Positions 33,604 through 42,143 of a stretch of 61,677 bases of DNA are shown here, one piece after another. The first letter of the stretch is position 1. Each line of letters opens with the position of its first letter. The stretch is from Thermoplasmata archaeon. GTDB taxonomy: Archaea; Thermoplasmatota; Thermoplasmata; Lutacidiplasmatales; UBA184. The DNA is taken from assembly GCA_021801925.1 (NCBI GenBank), contig JAKABH010000004.1, positions 1 to 61,677 of the forward strand, in the 5' to 3' direction. Below the pieces are notes generated by a model. That model saw nothing but the letters and a program-made list of their open reading frames with translations, ran no database searches and had not been told where the DNA came from. The position numbers and the translations under genes were made by a program.

Positions 33604-34905
33604 TCAGGGATGGCAGCCGCTCACCGCGTAGTCGTCCCCGTTGAACTCGGCGTAGCCGAAGTCTTCGTAGAGATCCGTCTCGGTGACGGTGACGTGGTTG
33701 ACCGGGTCGTAGAAGACGACGACGCCGGTGTTCGCATCGTAGGAAAGGATCACCGACGGGCCGAGGGCGCTGTGCAGCGACTGCAACGTCGACGAGGGGA
33801 TCGACGGGTTGTCGGTCGTGCAACTGGTTACGGGAGTGCCGCCGCCTCCCCCGCCGCCCCCCGTCCCGCCGTTGCCTCCGCTGGAGCCCACCCCCCCGCT
33901 GAGGAGGGGGTGGGCGGCCGGCGGGGGGGCCGCGGCGACGACCGCGAGGAAGACGACCGCGACGAGCGCGAGGCTCGCCGCGCGGTAGCCGACCGGCCAC
34001 CGGATCGGCGCCGCGGCGGACGGGGCCTTCCGCTTGCGGGCCTTCTTCGGGGAAGCGGGGGTCGGGGGCCGGTGGGCGAGAGCCTTCGCGGTCCGGTGGG
34101 CGACCACCGTGAGGTTGACGAGCAGCAGCGCGAGGATCACCCCGATCGAGGGGGCGGCGAGCGGAAGGGCCACGGCGAAGAGGCCGACCCCGATCCCGAA
34201 CAGCGTCTGCCCGATCGCGTCGCCCGGGGCGGTCCGGGGCTCGGTGACCATGAACAGGCCGAAGAAGAGGGTGACCGGGTCGACGAGCTCGAGGAGCAGG
34301 ACCTGCGGGGAGAACGCGGCCCCGATCAGCAGGTGCTCGGCGAGCACGAACAGCCCATACGACACCAGGAACGAGACCGGCAGGCGCCAGCTCCGCCAGT
34401 TTCGGACGAGCAGCAGCGCGCCGAGCCCGAGCATCAGGGGGAAGCCATCGGTGCCGACCGCGACCCACCACGCCGGCTGGAGCCCCAGGAGGACCGTGCC
34501 GACGGCGACCCCGAGCGCCGCAGGGTTCATCCACGGATGGCCCTCGATGCGCAGGGCGTGCCGCAGGACGATCGCGGCGAACGTCACGAGCCCCGTCAGC
34601 ACGAGGCTCGCCACCGGGGGAAACAGGAGCGCGAGGAAGAGGCCCGTCGCGAGCGCCGCATCCGGGAAGCGGACCTTCGGGAAACGGACCCGCTGAAACC
34701 CGAGGTCGACGGTCACGGCGATCGCCGGCAGGGCGAGCAGCGAGTACGCCCCGAGGCCCCGGAGATCGTAGGAGCCGTAGATCCCCAGAACGAGGAGCGC
34801 GAGCCAGAGGAGGCGGACCGGCGGCAGGGCCCTCGGCCACCGGAGGCGTCGGGGCGTGCGGGACCGCGGAACGGTCGATTGCGGGGACGATGCCGGAAGG
34901 GCCAC
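33604..34905 (-). CDS. Orphan RnfD/NqrB-family membrane protein with extracytoplasmic C-terminal domain
   Basis: A 433-residue protein from GTG 34905, with an A/T-rich AAAAACGATATC (34933-34944, minus) upstream. About nine helices match the NQR2/RnfD/RnfE fold: [20 protein letters not shown] and [15 protein letters not shown] correspond to its conserved loops. I do not see the Ser/Asp-Gly-Ala-Thr flavinylation site of true RnfD/NqrB. The last 110 residues form a Gly-rich linker and a small domain framed by cysteines ([10 protein letters not shown] and YAVSGCHP at the end), probably outside the membrane. No other rnf or nqr subunits are nearby. Ion or electron transport is possible but unproved. 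Confidence 0.8.
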   Translation of the reverse strand: MALPASSPQSTVPRSRTPRRLRWPRALPPVRLLWLALLVLGIYGSYDLRGLGAYSLLALPAIAVTVDLGFQRVRFPKVRFPDAALATGLFLALLFPPVASLVLTGLVTFAAIVLRHALRIEGHPWMNPAALGVAVGTVLLGLQPAWWVAVGTDGFPLMLGLGALLLVRNWRSWRLPVSFLVSYGLFVLAEHLLIGAAFSPQVLLLELVDPVTLFFGLFMVTEPRTAPGDAIGQTLFGIGVGLFAVALPLAAPSIGVILALLLVNLTVVAHRTAKALAHRPPTPASPKKARKRKAPSAAAPIRWPVGYRAASLALVAVVFLAVVAAAPPPAAHPLLSGGVGSSGGNGGTGGGGGGGGTPVTSCTTDNPSIPSSTLQSLHSALGPSVILSYDANTGVVVFYDPVNHVTVTETDLYEDFGYAEFNGDDYAVSGCHP

Positions 34906-35000
34906 GGGCGTCCCTCGACTCCGCGGACGGGGGATATCGTTTTTGGCGCAATCCCGCCGGCCCCCGACGGGTCGGTCCGGTCGACCGGTCCGGGTTCAAG

Positions 35001-35008
35001 TCTATATG
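35001..35008 (+). promoter_or_regulatory. TATA-like element for tRNA-Thr
   Basis: TCTATATG is 30-37 nt before the tRNA 5' end at 35038, in an otherwise GC-rich gap (34906-35037). Confidence 0.55.
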
Positions 35009-35037
35009 CGGCGGCCGCCCCCTATCGGCCGGGAGAC

Positions 35038-35110
35038 GCCGCCATAGCTCAGTCGGTAGAGCGGCTGATTTGTAATCAGCAGGTCGGGAGTTCGATCCTC
35101 TCTGGCGGCT
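35038..35110 (+). tRNA. tRNA-Thr(TGT)
   Basis: Complete 73-nt cloverleaf: acceptor GCCGCCA pairs with TGGCGGC, D-arm GCTC/GAGC, anticodon arm GCTGA-TTTGTAA-TCAGC (anticodon TGT, Thr), T-arm GGGAG-TTCGATC-CTCTC with one G-T pair, discriminator T73. No intron, and no CCA encoded. It is followed by the GH15 gene after a 115-nt gap with nothing else recognised. Confidence 0.96.
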
Positions 35111-35225
35111 TGGCCCCGACCCGCCGGCGGCCGGCCGGGGCCCGCGGGACCGGACCGACAGCGTATGAATCCGCCTCCGCTCGGGCGGGCGACGGCTCCG
35201 TCGATCCGGCGGCGTCGCCCGGAGG

Positions 35226-37148
35226 ATGCCGATAGCGCCTTCACGAACGCGGCCCCGTTCCCGTCCGATCGCGCGGCGGACGTCCGGGGGGCCCGTGCAT
35301 CCGATCGAGTCGTACGGCCTCATCGGCAACAATCGGACGGCGGTCCTCGTCAGCCGCTCCGGGTCGATCGATTGGGCGGCGTTCCCGCGATTCGATTCGC
35401 CGCCGACGTTCGCGGCGCTCCTCGACCCCGCGCGGGGCGGCTGCTGCTCGCTCGCCCCCCGGTCGATCGGATCGACGGGCCGGAGCGCCTACCTGCGGGA
35501 CACCAACGTCCTCGTCACCCGGTTCGAGGACGCCCGCGGCGTCGCCGTCGTCGAGGACTTCTGCCCGGAGGTCGAATCGGACCGGGTCCTGATGTCCGAG
35601 GTCCACCGCCGGATCCGCGCGCTGCGGGGGCGGGTCGACGCCGAGCTCGTCTTCGCGCCCCGGTTCGACTTCGGCGCCACCGTGCCGGAGCTCGTCGAGC
35701 GAACGGACGGGGTGCTTGCCCAATCCCCCGCGGGGTCGATCGCGCTCTCCTGTGACCCGGGCGGGGAGGCCGAGCTCCACCGGGGGGAGTACCGCCTGCG
35801 GTTCTCGCTCGGCGCCGGGGAGCACCGGTGGTTCGTCCTCGCCCCCGGGGCGGAGTTCGTAACGCCCCTCTCCGCCTTCCGGAGCGACCTCCGCCGGCGG
35901 CAGACGATCGACCACTGGCGCGCCTGGAGCCGTCGGGCGACCTACCGGGGCCGGTGGCGGGCGGCGGTCGGACGCTCCGCGCTCGCGCTCAAACTGCTCT
36001 TCTACCGCCCTACCGGGGCGATGGTCGCCGCGCCGACCACGTCGCTCCCCGAGGAGATCGGCGGCGGGCGGAACTGGGACTACCGGTTCACGTGGGTCCG
36101 GGACACGGCGTTCGCCGTCCGATCGCTGCTCCGCATCGGATACGTCAACGAGGCGACCGCCTTCGTCTACTGGCTCCTCGACGTGCTCGAGCGGGAGCAG
36201 GAGCAGATGAAGGTCCTCTACGCGGTCGACGGGCGTCCGCCCCCGCCCGAACGGACCATCCCGTCGCTCTCGGGATACCGGGGGTCGGCGCCGGTCCGCG
36301 TCGGGAACGCGGCCCACGGCCAGGCCCAGCACGACATGTACGGGGACGTCCTTACCGTCGCCGACCTCCTCGACCGGAACGCCGGGGTCATCTCCGTCGA
36401 CGAGTGGCGCCTGCTGCGCCATCTCGTCGATCGGGCGGCGACGATCTATCCCGAGCCGGACCACGGGATCTGGGAGGTCCGCGGACCGCCGCGGCACTAC
36501 GTCTACTCGAAGGCGATGGCGTGGGTCGCCGTCGACCGCGGGATCCGCGTCGGGGAGCGGCTCGGGTTCGTCGGCCCGTACGACCGCTGGCGCGCGGTCC
36601 GAGAATCGATACGGGACGACGTCCTCCGCCGCGGGACGACCGCCGAGGGCGGGGGCCTCGCCTGGTACTACGGCGCGGACGCCCCCGACGCGTCCCTCCT
36701 GCTCCTCCCGACGACGGGCTTCCTTCGGGCGGACGACCCGATCATGGTCCGGACCGCGGAGACGATCGAACGGACGCTCGTCGCCGAGCCGTTCGTGGCC
36801 CGGTACCGGCTCTCCGACCGCCTCGCGGGGAAGGAGGGGTACTTCCTCCCGTGCGCGTTCTGGCGGGTCGAATACTATACGATGCGGGGAGAGCTCGGCC
36901 GGGCGCGACGGATCTTCGAATCGTTGCTGGGCCGGGCCGGACCCCTCGGGCTCTACGCCGAGGAGATCGACCGGGACGGCCACCACCTCGGCAACTACCC
37001 GCAGGCGTTCACCCATCTCGCCCTGGTGCTCGCCGCGACGCGGCTCGATCTCGCGTTGCGCGGGCGGACCCCCCGCCGGGACGGTGGGGGCTCCCGACGC
37101 GCCGCCCCGACGACCGATCGGCCGACCCGGGCACCCCGGCGGCACTAA
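35226..37148 (+). CDS. GH15 glucoamylase/trehalase-like glycoside hydrolase
   Basis: A 640-residue inverting alpha-glucosidase of family GH15. Conserved homology starts at HPIESYGLIGNNRTAVLVSR, directly after an in-frame GTG at 35295, so that GTG is a good alternative to the ATG at 35226. The (alpha/alpha)6 barrel shows GGGRNWDYRFTWVRDTAF, then DHGIWEVRGPP with the likely general-acid Glu and LYAEEIDRDGHHLGNYPQAF with the general-base Glu. Thermoplasma homologues of this subgroup have been described as trehalases. Together with the adjacent GT4 and HAD genes this suggests trehalose or alpha-glucan turnover (inference). There is no signal peptide, so it is cytoplasmic. Confidence 0.88.
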   Translation: MPIAPSRTRPRSRPIARRTSGGPVHPIESYGLIGNNRTAVLVSRSGSIDWAAFPRFDSPPTFAALLDPARGGCCSLAPRSIGSTGRSAYLRDTNVLVTRFEDARGVAVVEDFCPEVESDRVLMSEVHRRIRALRGRVDAELVFAPRFDFGATVPELVERTDGVLAQSPAGSIALSCDPGGEAELHRGEYRLRFSLGAGEHRWFVLAPGAEFVTPLSAFRSDLRRRQTIDHWRAWSRRATYRGRWRAAVGRSALALKLLFYRPTGAMVAAPTTSLPEEIGGGRNWDYRFTWVRDTAFAVRSLLRIGYVNEATAFVYWLLDVLEREQEQMKVLYAVDGRPPPPERTIPSLSGYRGSAPVRVGNAAHGQAQHDMYGDVLTVADLLDRNAGVISVDEWRLLRHLVDRAATIYPEPDHGIWEVRGPPRHYVYSKAMAWVAVDRGIRVGERLGFVGPYDRWRAVRESIRDDVLRRGTTAEGGGLAWYYGADAPDASLLLLPTTGFLRADDPIMVRTAETIERTLVAEPFVARYRLSDRLAGKEGYFLPCAFWRVEYYTMRGELGRARRIFESLLGRAGPLGLYAEEIDRDGHHLGNYPQAFTHLALVLAATRLDLALRGRTPRRDGGGSRRAAPTTDRPTRAPRRH

Positions 37149-37930
37149 GCGCCGAACTTCGCAGGGACCTCGTCCCACCGGCGGATGCGGACGAGGGGCG
37201 CACCCGCCCGCCGCGGGATCGCCGGCCGGGGCGACTCGAACCGGTAAAGCCCGGTGTAGAGCCACGGGGTCAGGCCCGCCCGCCGCGCGCCGTCGACGTC
37301 CCACCGCAGATCCCCGATGTGGGCGGAGCGGTCCGGTGCCGCCCCGAGCTCTCGAAGGATCATCCGGAACGGCTGGGGACGCGGCTTCGCCCACGGATGC
37401 TCGGCCGACAGGTAGAGGCCGTCGAAGGGCGACCGCAGATCGAGGCGATCGAGGAGGGCGCGGGCGCCGTCGGCGGTCTCGAAGAGGACGTTCGAGACGA
37501 TCCCGAGGAGGATCCCGTCCCGGCGGAGCCGGCCGAGGGCCCGCTTCGCCCCCGGGGCGACGCGCACCGTCCGGCGGAGGAGATTGCGGTCGAGCGCCTC
37601 GCCGATCTCCCCGCCGCGGAGCGGACGGCGCAACCCGAGCCGTCGCGAGAGCGCGGCCGCCTGCGCGTCGATCGGCGGAGTCGAACCGCGGGCCTCGGCG
37701 GCGCGGCCGGCGGCGATGAGCCGCCCGACCTCCTTGAGCGCCCTCGGCCGGTCGATCCCTGCCCGTACCATGGCATCCGCCCAGATGCGGACCCGGCCCG
37801 CCTCGAGCCGCCGCCGCTCGGGGGCCGTTACGTAGGCGAGGGTGTACCAGAAGTCCGACGTCAGGGCCCGGGGGCCGGCGTCTCGGCTGGGCTCCGGCCG
37901 AGGCGACCGCCCCACCCGCCGGCCAATCAC
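37145..37930 (-). CDS. HAD-superfamily hydrolase
   Basis: A 261-residue protein from a GTG at 37930 that overlaps the upstream glycosyltransferase stop (GTGA). HAD motif I is LTSDFWYTLAY (nucleophile Asp), motif II IVSNVLFETADG, motif III region HPWAKPRPQPFRMIL (Lys) and motif IV HIGDLRWDVDGARRAG. It is a complete haloacid-dehalogenase-like phosphatase with a helical cap. Being co-translated with a GT4 enzyme, it may dephosphorylate a sugar-phosphate product, for instance trehalose-phosphate or glucosylglycerate-phosphate (inference). It converges on and overlaps the GH15 gene by 4 nt. Confidence 0.85.
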   Translation of the reverse strand: MIGRRVGRSPRPEPSRDAGPRALTSDFWYTLAYVTAPERRRLEAGRVRIWADAMVRAGIDRPRALKEVGRLIAAGRAAEARGSTPPIDAQAAALSRRLGLRRPLRGGEIGEALDRNLLRRTVRVAPGAKRALGRLRRDGILLGIVSNVLFETADGARALLDRLDLRSPFDGLYLSAEHPWAKPRPQPFRMILRELGAAPDRSAHIGDLRWDVDGARRAGLTPWLYTGLYRFESPRPAIPRRAGAPLVRIRRWDEVPAKFGA

Positions 37931-39306
37931 CGGCCTCCCCCCGGGCCGGGGTCCGACCGGAGCCCGCTCCACTCGTAGAGCCGGATGGCGCGGTCGAAGA
38001 TCTCGCGGAGGCGCGGCGCGGCGCGTTGCACGGTGCAGCGTCGGGCGACCAGCTCGCCGATCGTACCCATCGTCTCGGCGTCCCGGGGATTCTGCAGCAG
38101 CCGTTCGATCGCGCGGGCCATCCGGTCGACCGAACCGGGCGGATACGTGTAGCCGTTCACCGAATCCTCGACGAGCTCGGCGACCCCGGCGCCGCGGCTC
38201 ACGACCACCGGCCGCCGGTGGAGCCACGCCTCGACGACGACGAGGCCAAATCCCTCCCACGGGGCCGGATGGACGAACGCCGTCGCGCAGTGGTAGGCCG
38301 CCTGAAGCTCGACGTCGCTGAGATTGCCGGTGAGGATCACGGAGCGGCCGAGCCGGTGGGCGGCGATCCGCCGGGCCAGCGTCTGGGCCCAATGGGCCGC
38401 CGGGTCGGAACTGCCGCGGGCCAGCTCCCGCGTCGAGAAGCTGCCGCCGCCGGCCAGGAGGAGCTTGGTGCGGGGGAAGCGCCGGTGGACCCGGGCGAAC
38501 GCCTCGATCAGCAGGTCCTGCCGCTTGACGGGATCCATCCGGCCGACGGAGAGGAGCACCGGGGCGGACTCCTCGAGCCCGAACCGCGCCCGGAACGCGA
38601 CGAGCTGCTCCGGGGTGGGACGGGCGAGTCGGGCCGGGTCGACGTACGGATAGACCTGGAACGCCCGTCCCTGGAAGCCGCGCCGGATGAGCTCCTCGAG
38701 GCCGGAGCGGGTGCTGACGACGATCCCGTCGAACCCCTCCATCGCCTTCAGGAAGAAGCGCCGGACCGGTTCCGGATACCCCTTGAAGTCGACCGGGATA
38801 TGCCATCGCAGGAGCGCCGGCGCCGCCGAACCGACCAGGCCCCCGACCAGGATCTGCTGGAAGTCGTTGACGTAGAACAGGTCGTATTCGCCGACGTGCC
38901 GGAGGAGGGCGTCCGCCATCCGGTAGTTGTAGCTCACGAACGCCCGGTAATCCTCGGCCGGGAAGCGGAGGCCGCTCGGGCCGTGGAACGAGTTCCAGAT
39001 GGCGTCCTTGAACCGACGGTACGCCGGGCGGGCCGCCTCGGGGAACGGCACGGTCTCGAGGGTGTACCCCTCGTCGGTGCGGACGACCGCGGGCAGGCGC
39101 GTCGCCCCGAGGGCGACCCATCTCGGATTGGGCGCGACCCACCGTCCGGCCGCCTGACGGATCAGACCGCGCATCATCGGGACGACCCCCCCGACGTTCG
39201 GCGTGTAGTCGGCGCCGAGCCGCCAGGAGCGGTTCGTCCCCCCCCGGCCGGGGTGGGCCGTCGGCACGAGCGGGGGGGTCTGACTGCTGATGCAAAGACG
39301 GATCAC
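37927..39306 (-). CDS. GT4-family glycosyltransferase, trehalose-synthase-like
   Basis: A 459-residue GT-B retaining glycosyltransferase from the GTG at 39306. N-terminal domain: WRLGADYTPNVGGVVPMMRG (nucleotide-sugar enzyme entry loop) and YDLFYVNDFQQILVGGLVG, in the place where trehalose-type synthases have an HDPQ loop. C-terminal domain: VLLSVGRMDPVKRQDLLIEAF and the EX7E motif in APWEGFGLVVVEAWLHRRPV. Donor and acceptor cannot be fixed from sequence. The downstream HAD phosphatase (4-nt overlap) and nearby GH15 enzyme suggest synthesis and recycling of a compatible solute such as trehalose. A TATA-like GTTTTAACC lies about 107 nt upstream (39413-39421). Confidence 0.85.
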   Translation of the reverse strand: MIRLCISSQTPPLVPTAHPGRGGTNRSWRLGADYTPNVGGVVPMMRGLIRQAAGRWVAPNPRWVALGATRLPAVVRTDEGYTLETVPFPEAARPAYRRFKDAIWNSFHGPSGLRFPAEDYRAFVSYNYRMADALLRHVGEYDLFYVNDFQQILVGGLVGSAAPALLRWHIPVDFKGYPEPVRRFFLKAMEGFDGIVVSTRSGLEELIRRGFQGRAFQVYPYVDPARLARPTPEQLVAFRARFGLEESAPVLLSVGRMDPVKRQDLLIEAFARVHRRFPRTKLLLAGGGSFSTRELARGSSDPAAHWAQTLARRIAAHRLGRSVILTGNLSDVELQAAYHCATAFVHPAPWEGFGLVVVEAWLHRRPVVVSRGAGVAELVEDSVNGYTYPPGSVDRMARAIERLLQNPRDAETMGTIGELVARRCTVQRAAPRLREIFDRAIRLYEWSGLRSDPGPGGGR

Positions 39307-39436
39307 GCTGCGCCTCCGGCGCCCGCCCCCCGGGCGCCCGGGTCGGCCGAGCGACTCGACCCGGACCCCGAAGACCGGGGCGGCTCGACGGACGGACCCC
39401 GATGGCGCCGACGGTTAAAACGGGCCGGAGGCCGTC

Positions 39437-40657
39437 CTACCCCGGACGGCTCGGACCCCCGGGGGTGGGGCCGGCCGACGGCCGGCGCAGCCAGGTCCCC
39501 GCGATGACCCACGGGGGCTCGGGCCCGATCGGCTCCATGACGTCGGAGCGGAACCGTTCGACCGCGGCTTCGTCGACCTCGATCCCCAGCCCGGGTTTCT
39601 TCGGGATGGCGAACTCGCCGCGCTCGATCTCGTAGCCGCGGACGAGCGAGCGCTTCCACGCGGGCCAGCTCGCCTCGAAGCTCTCCTGGAGGAAGAACGT
39701 CGGCAGCACGGCGTCCATCTGGAGCGTCGCGGCCGTCTGGACCGGGCCGAACGCATTGTGGTAGGCGACCGGCGCCCCGTGGGCCGCGGCCACGCCCGCG
39801 ATCTCCCGTCCGTAGCTGAAGCCGCCCGAGTTCGTGATGTCGGGCTGGAGGATGTCGACCAGGCCCCGGGCGAGGAAGCTCTCGAAATCGGCGGCCGTCA
39901 ACAGCCGTTCGCCGAGCGCGACCGGCGTGGCGACCCGCTCCCGGAAGGTGCGGAGCGCGTCGCACAGTTCGGGGAGGACCGGCTCCTCCATGAACCGGGG
40001 ATGGAACCGGTCGAGCGCCCGGCCCGCGCGGATCGCCGCCTCGGGAAGGAAGCGGCCGTGGTACTCGATCAGGAGGTCGACCGTCTCGCCGACCGCCTCG
40101 CGGACGGCGCCGACGCGGGCCGCGGCCCGGTCCAGACCCTCGGGGGAGAGCGTCCGGTACTCGTCGCCGAACGGGTCGAACTTCAGGGCGCGGAACCCCG
40201 AGGCGACCATCGCCTTCGCCTTGGCGGCGAACTCCGCCGGTTCGATGCAGTCGGAGTACCAGCCGTTCGAGTAGGCACGGACCCGGTCCCGGATCGCGCC
40301 CCCGAGCAGGGTGGAGACCGGCACACCGGCCGCCCGGCCGACCAGGTCGTGGCAGGCGATGTCGACGGCGGAAAGCGCGCTCGTCGCCTCCATCGACCGG
40401 GATCGGTAGAACGAGTAGATCTCGAAGCGGCGGAGCGCCTCGGCGTGGCGGTCGAGCTCGACCCCCTCGTAGAACCGGGCGACCTCGCGGACGCTTTCCC
40501 GTACGGGCGCCGTCATCAGGGTCGTCGGCGCCTCGCCCCAGCCGACCGCGCCGTTTCCGGTCGTCACCTTCACGAGGATGACCGTGGAGCTCCACGGGGA
40601 CGATGCCTCCCCGGCCGGCGCGGCGACCTCGATCGGCTCTACGCTCTGGATCTTCAT
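39437..40657 (-). CDS. Gluconate/galactonate-dehydratase-like enolase-superfamily enzyme
   Basis: Mandelate racemase/muconate lactonizing fold, 406 residues from ATG 40657. N-terminal capping domain: VGWGEAPTTLMTAPVRESV. Barrel motifs: FRALKFDPFGDEYRTL (Lys-containing strand), LLIEYHGRF (metal ligand), RFMEEPVLP (Glu ligand), VALGERLLT (Glu ligand), VDILQPDITNSGGFS, and PVAYHNAFGPVQTAA (His). The closest functional match I know is the sugar-acid dehydratase group, including archaeal gluconate dehydratases of the non-phosphorylative Entner-Doudoroff pathway. No KDG aldolase or glucose dehydrogenase is nearby. The exact sugar acid is open. TATA-like CCTAAACGC lies about 35 nt upstream. Confidence 0.85.
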   Translation of the reverse strand: MKIQSVEPIEVAAPAGEASSPWSSTVILVKVTTGNGAVGWGEAPTTLMTAPVRESVREVARFYEGVELDRHAEALRRFEIYSFYRSRSMEATSALSAVDIACHDLVGRAAGVPVSTLLGGAIRDRVRAYSNGWYSDCIEPAEFAAKAKAMVASGFRALKFDPFGDEYRTLSPEGLDRAAARVGAVREAVGETVDLLIEYHGRFLPEAAIRAGRALDRFHPRFMEEPVLPELCDALRTFRERVATPVALGERLLTAADFESFLARGLVDILQPDITNSGGFSYGREIAGVAAAHGAPVAYHNAFGPVQTAATLQMDAVLPTFFLQESFEASWPAWKRSLVRGYEIERGEFAIPKKPGLGIEVDEAAVERFRSDVMEPIGPEPPWVIAGTWLRRPSAGPTPGGPSRPG

Positions 40658-40697
40658 GGTGCCTCGGGGCCCGGGAAGACGGCGGAGCGTTTAGGGG

Positions 40698-41147
40698 TTA
40701 CTTGGCCGGCGGCGCGCGCAGGCGCTCGAGCGAACGGGCCACGTGGACGCCGGGGGTGATCGCGTTCACGACGTCCCGGACGATCCCGTCCGGATCGATG
40801 ACGAACGTGACCCGCCGCGCGATCCCGAGGAACCCCAGGACGCCGTAGGCGCGGGCGATCGACTTGTCGGCGTCCGAGAGGAGCGGGAAGGCCGTACCGC
40901 ACTTGGTGGCGAACCGGGCCTGGTCGCTCACGGAGTCGACGCTGACCCCGAGGACCGTCGCGTCGGCTCCCTGGAAATCGGCGAACCGCTCGGCGAAGGC
41001 CCGCGTTTCCACCGTGCAGCCGAGCGAGTTCGCCTTCGGGTAGAAGAAGAGCACCACGATCCGCCCGCGGAACGACGAGAGGCGCGTCGGCTGGCCGTGC
41101 TCGTCGGGGGCGGTGAAGTCCGGCGCCCGGTCGCCGACACCGATCAT
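40698..41147 (-). CDS. Bcp/AhpC-type peroxiredoxin
   Basis: Thiol peroxidase reducing H2O2 or organic peroxides. A 149-residue protein from ATG 41147. It has the thioredoxin fold with APDFTAPDEHGQPTRLSSF and VVLFFYPKANSLGCTVETRA, where Cys44 is the peroxidatic residue; the usual TPGC is SLGC here. The BCP resolving Cys five residues later is absent. Another Cys lies in FATKCGTAFPLLSD. The C-terminal part (GIARRVTFVIDPDGIVRDV) is typical. The start is supported by conservation; longer in-frame sequence upstream is Arg-rich and unrelated. It lies between the dehydratase and the aldo/keto-reductase-like gene. Confidence 0.92.
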   Translation of the reverse strand: MIGVGDRAPDFTAPDEHGQPTRLSSFRGRIVVLFFYPKANSLGCTVETRAFAERFADFQGADATVLGVSVDSVSDQARFATKCGTAFPLLSDADKSIARAYGVLGFLGIARRVTFVIDPDGIVRDVVNAITPGVHVARSLERLRAPPAK

Positions 41148-41167
41148 GCCGGTGCGAGCGAGGGAGC

Positions 41168-42043
41168 CTATTTGACGGGGCCGCTCGGCCCGCGCTCCGG
41201 GGGCCGGTCCGCGGCGATTCGGGCGAGCTCGGCCGGCGTCAGCGGCTGCGCCGAGAGCGAGCGGACGACCGCCTCGAGCCGCTCGATCGGCGGGAGCGGG
41301 GCCAGCACCGCCTCGACCCATCGGTGGGCGAGGAGGTATTGGATGGCCGCCTCCACCAGGGTCCGGTGCCGCCCTTCGGTGAGGAAGCCCAGTCGGAGGA
41401 CCGGGGCGAACTCCTCGGCCAGGTCCCGGACCGAGGCGGGCCGCTCCGGTCGTTCCCCCGTCGGGGCCGTCGGGCCGAAGCGGGAGCCGTCCAGCCGGCC
41501 CCGGGCGAACGGATCTCGCGCCCACAGCCGGGCGCTGCCGGTCCGGTCGGCCGCTCCGAACCGCGAGGCCAAGCGCCGATCGAGCAGGGAGAACGGGCCG
41601 ACGTACCGGCCCGAGCGGGAGGGGGGGAGTTCCGCCTCGGGTCCCTCGAGCCGGCGTACCCCGTCCTCGGCGGTCGCTCGATCGGCCGCCTCCTCCGACG
41701 ATCCCCCCTCTTCGCGGAAGAGGTGGAACGGCGCCGGTCGACCGCCTCCCTCCTCCCGCAGTGCCGACGCGAGACCGACGGCCCGGGCCGGCACCAACAG
41801 GACCGATCCGGCCTCCGAGTCGGCAAGCGCCGAGGCGACCAGCCGCGCCGACCGGATCGGATCGGGGACCGAGGCCACATCGAAGAGGTCGATCCCGGCA
41901 TGCCGGGCGCGACGCACCCGTTCGATCACCGACCGTTCGGCGGCCCGACCGCCGAGGGCCGGGGCGTCGACCACAAACCCGAGCCGGGAGACCGGCCCGG
42001 GGATCGGGGACATCGCTTCGGGAAGGCCGGATGCGGGCGGCAT
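41168..42043 (-). CDS. Degenerate aldo/keto-reductase-like protein
   Basis: A 291-residue protein from ATG 42043; an internal ATG at 42013 is an alternative and precedes the conserved part. The start of an AKR barrel is visible: SRLGFVVDAPALGGRAAERS and ARHAGIDLFDVASVPDPIRS, which replaces the usual FDTAxxYG, so the catalytic Tyr is missing. The middle is highly diverged and Ser/Glu-rich. The C-terminus again matches AKRs (AIQYLLAHRWVEAVLAPLPP). Catalysis is doubtful; it may be a regulatory paralogue or a decaying gene. It is divergent from RfcL. Confidence 0.6.
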   Translation of the reverse strand: MPPASGLPEAMSPIPGPVSRLGFVVDAPALGGRAAERSVIERVRRARHAGIDLFDVASVPDPIRSARLVASALADSEAGSVLLVPARAVGLASALREEGGGRPAPFHLFREEGGSSEEAADRATAEDGVRRLEGPEAELPPSRSGRYVGPFSLLDRRLASRFGAADRTGSARLWARDPFARGRLDGSRFGPTAPTGERPERPASVRDLAEEFAPVLRLGFLTEGRHRTLVEAAIQYLLAHRWVEAVLAPLPPIERLEAVVRSLSAQPLTPAELARIAADRPPERGPSGPVK

Positions 42044-42110
42044 GGGGTACGGTCGCCCACCGCGCGGCGCCCTATGAGCCCGGCCGGGTCCGGGAGCCGG
42101 CGCGGATGCC

Positions 42111-42119
42111 CTTCATAAC
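42111..42119 (+). promoter_or_regulatory. TATA-like element for rfcL
   Basis: CTTCATAAC is 25-33 nt before the ATG at 42144. Confidence 0.45.
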
Positions 42120-42143
42120 GGGGCGCGGCTCCCGTCCGGCCGC

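Noticed and set aside
33838-33900. GGC/GCC-rich run in the RnfD-like gene as a terminator or repeat element
   Set aside because: It encodes an in-frame Gly linker of the protein and is best explained as coding low complexity.
34991-35010. GGGTTCAAG just before tRNA-Thr as the end of another tRNA
   Set aside because: It resembles a T-arm start, but no matching stem, anticodon arm or acceptor could be built around it.
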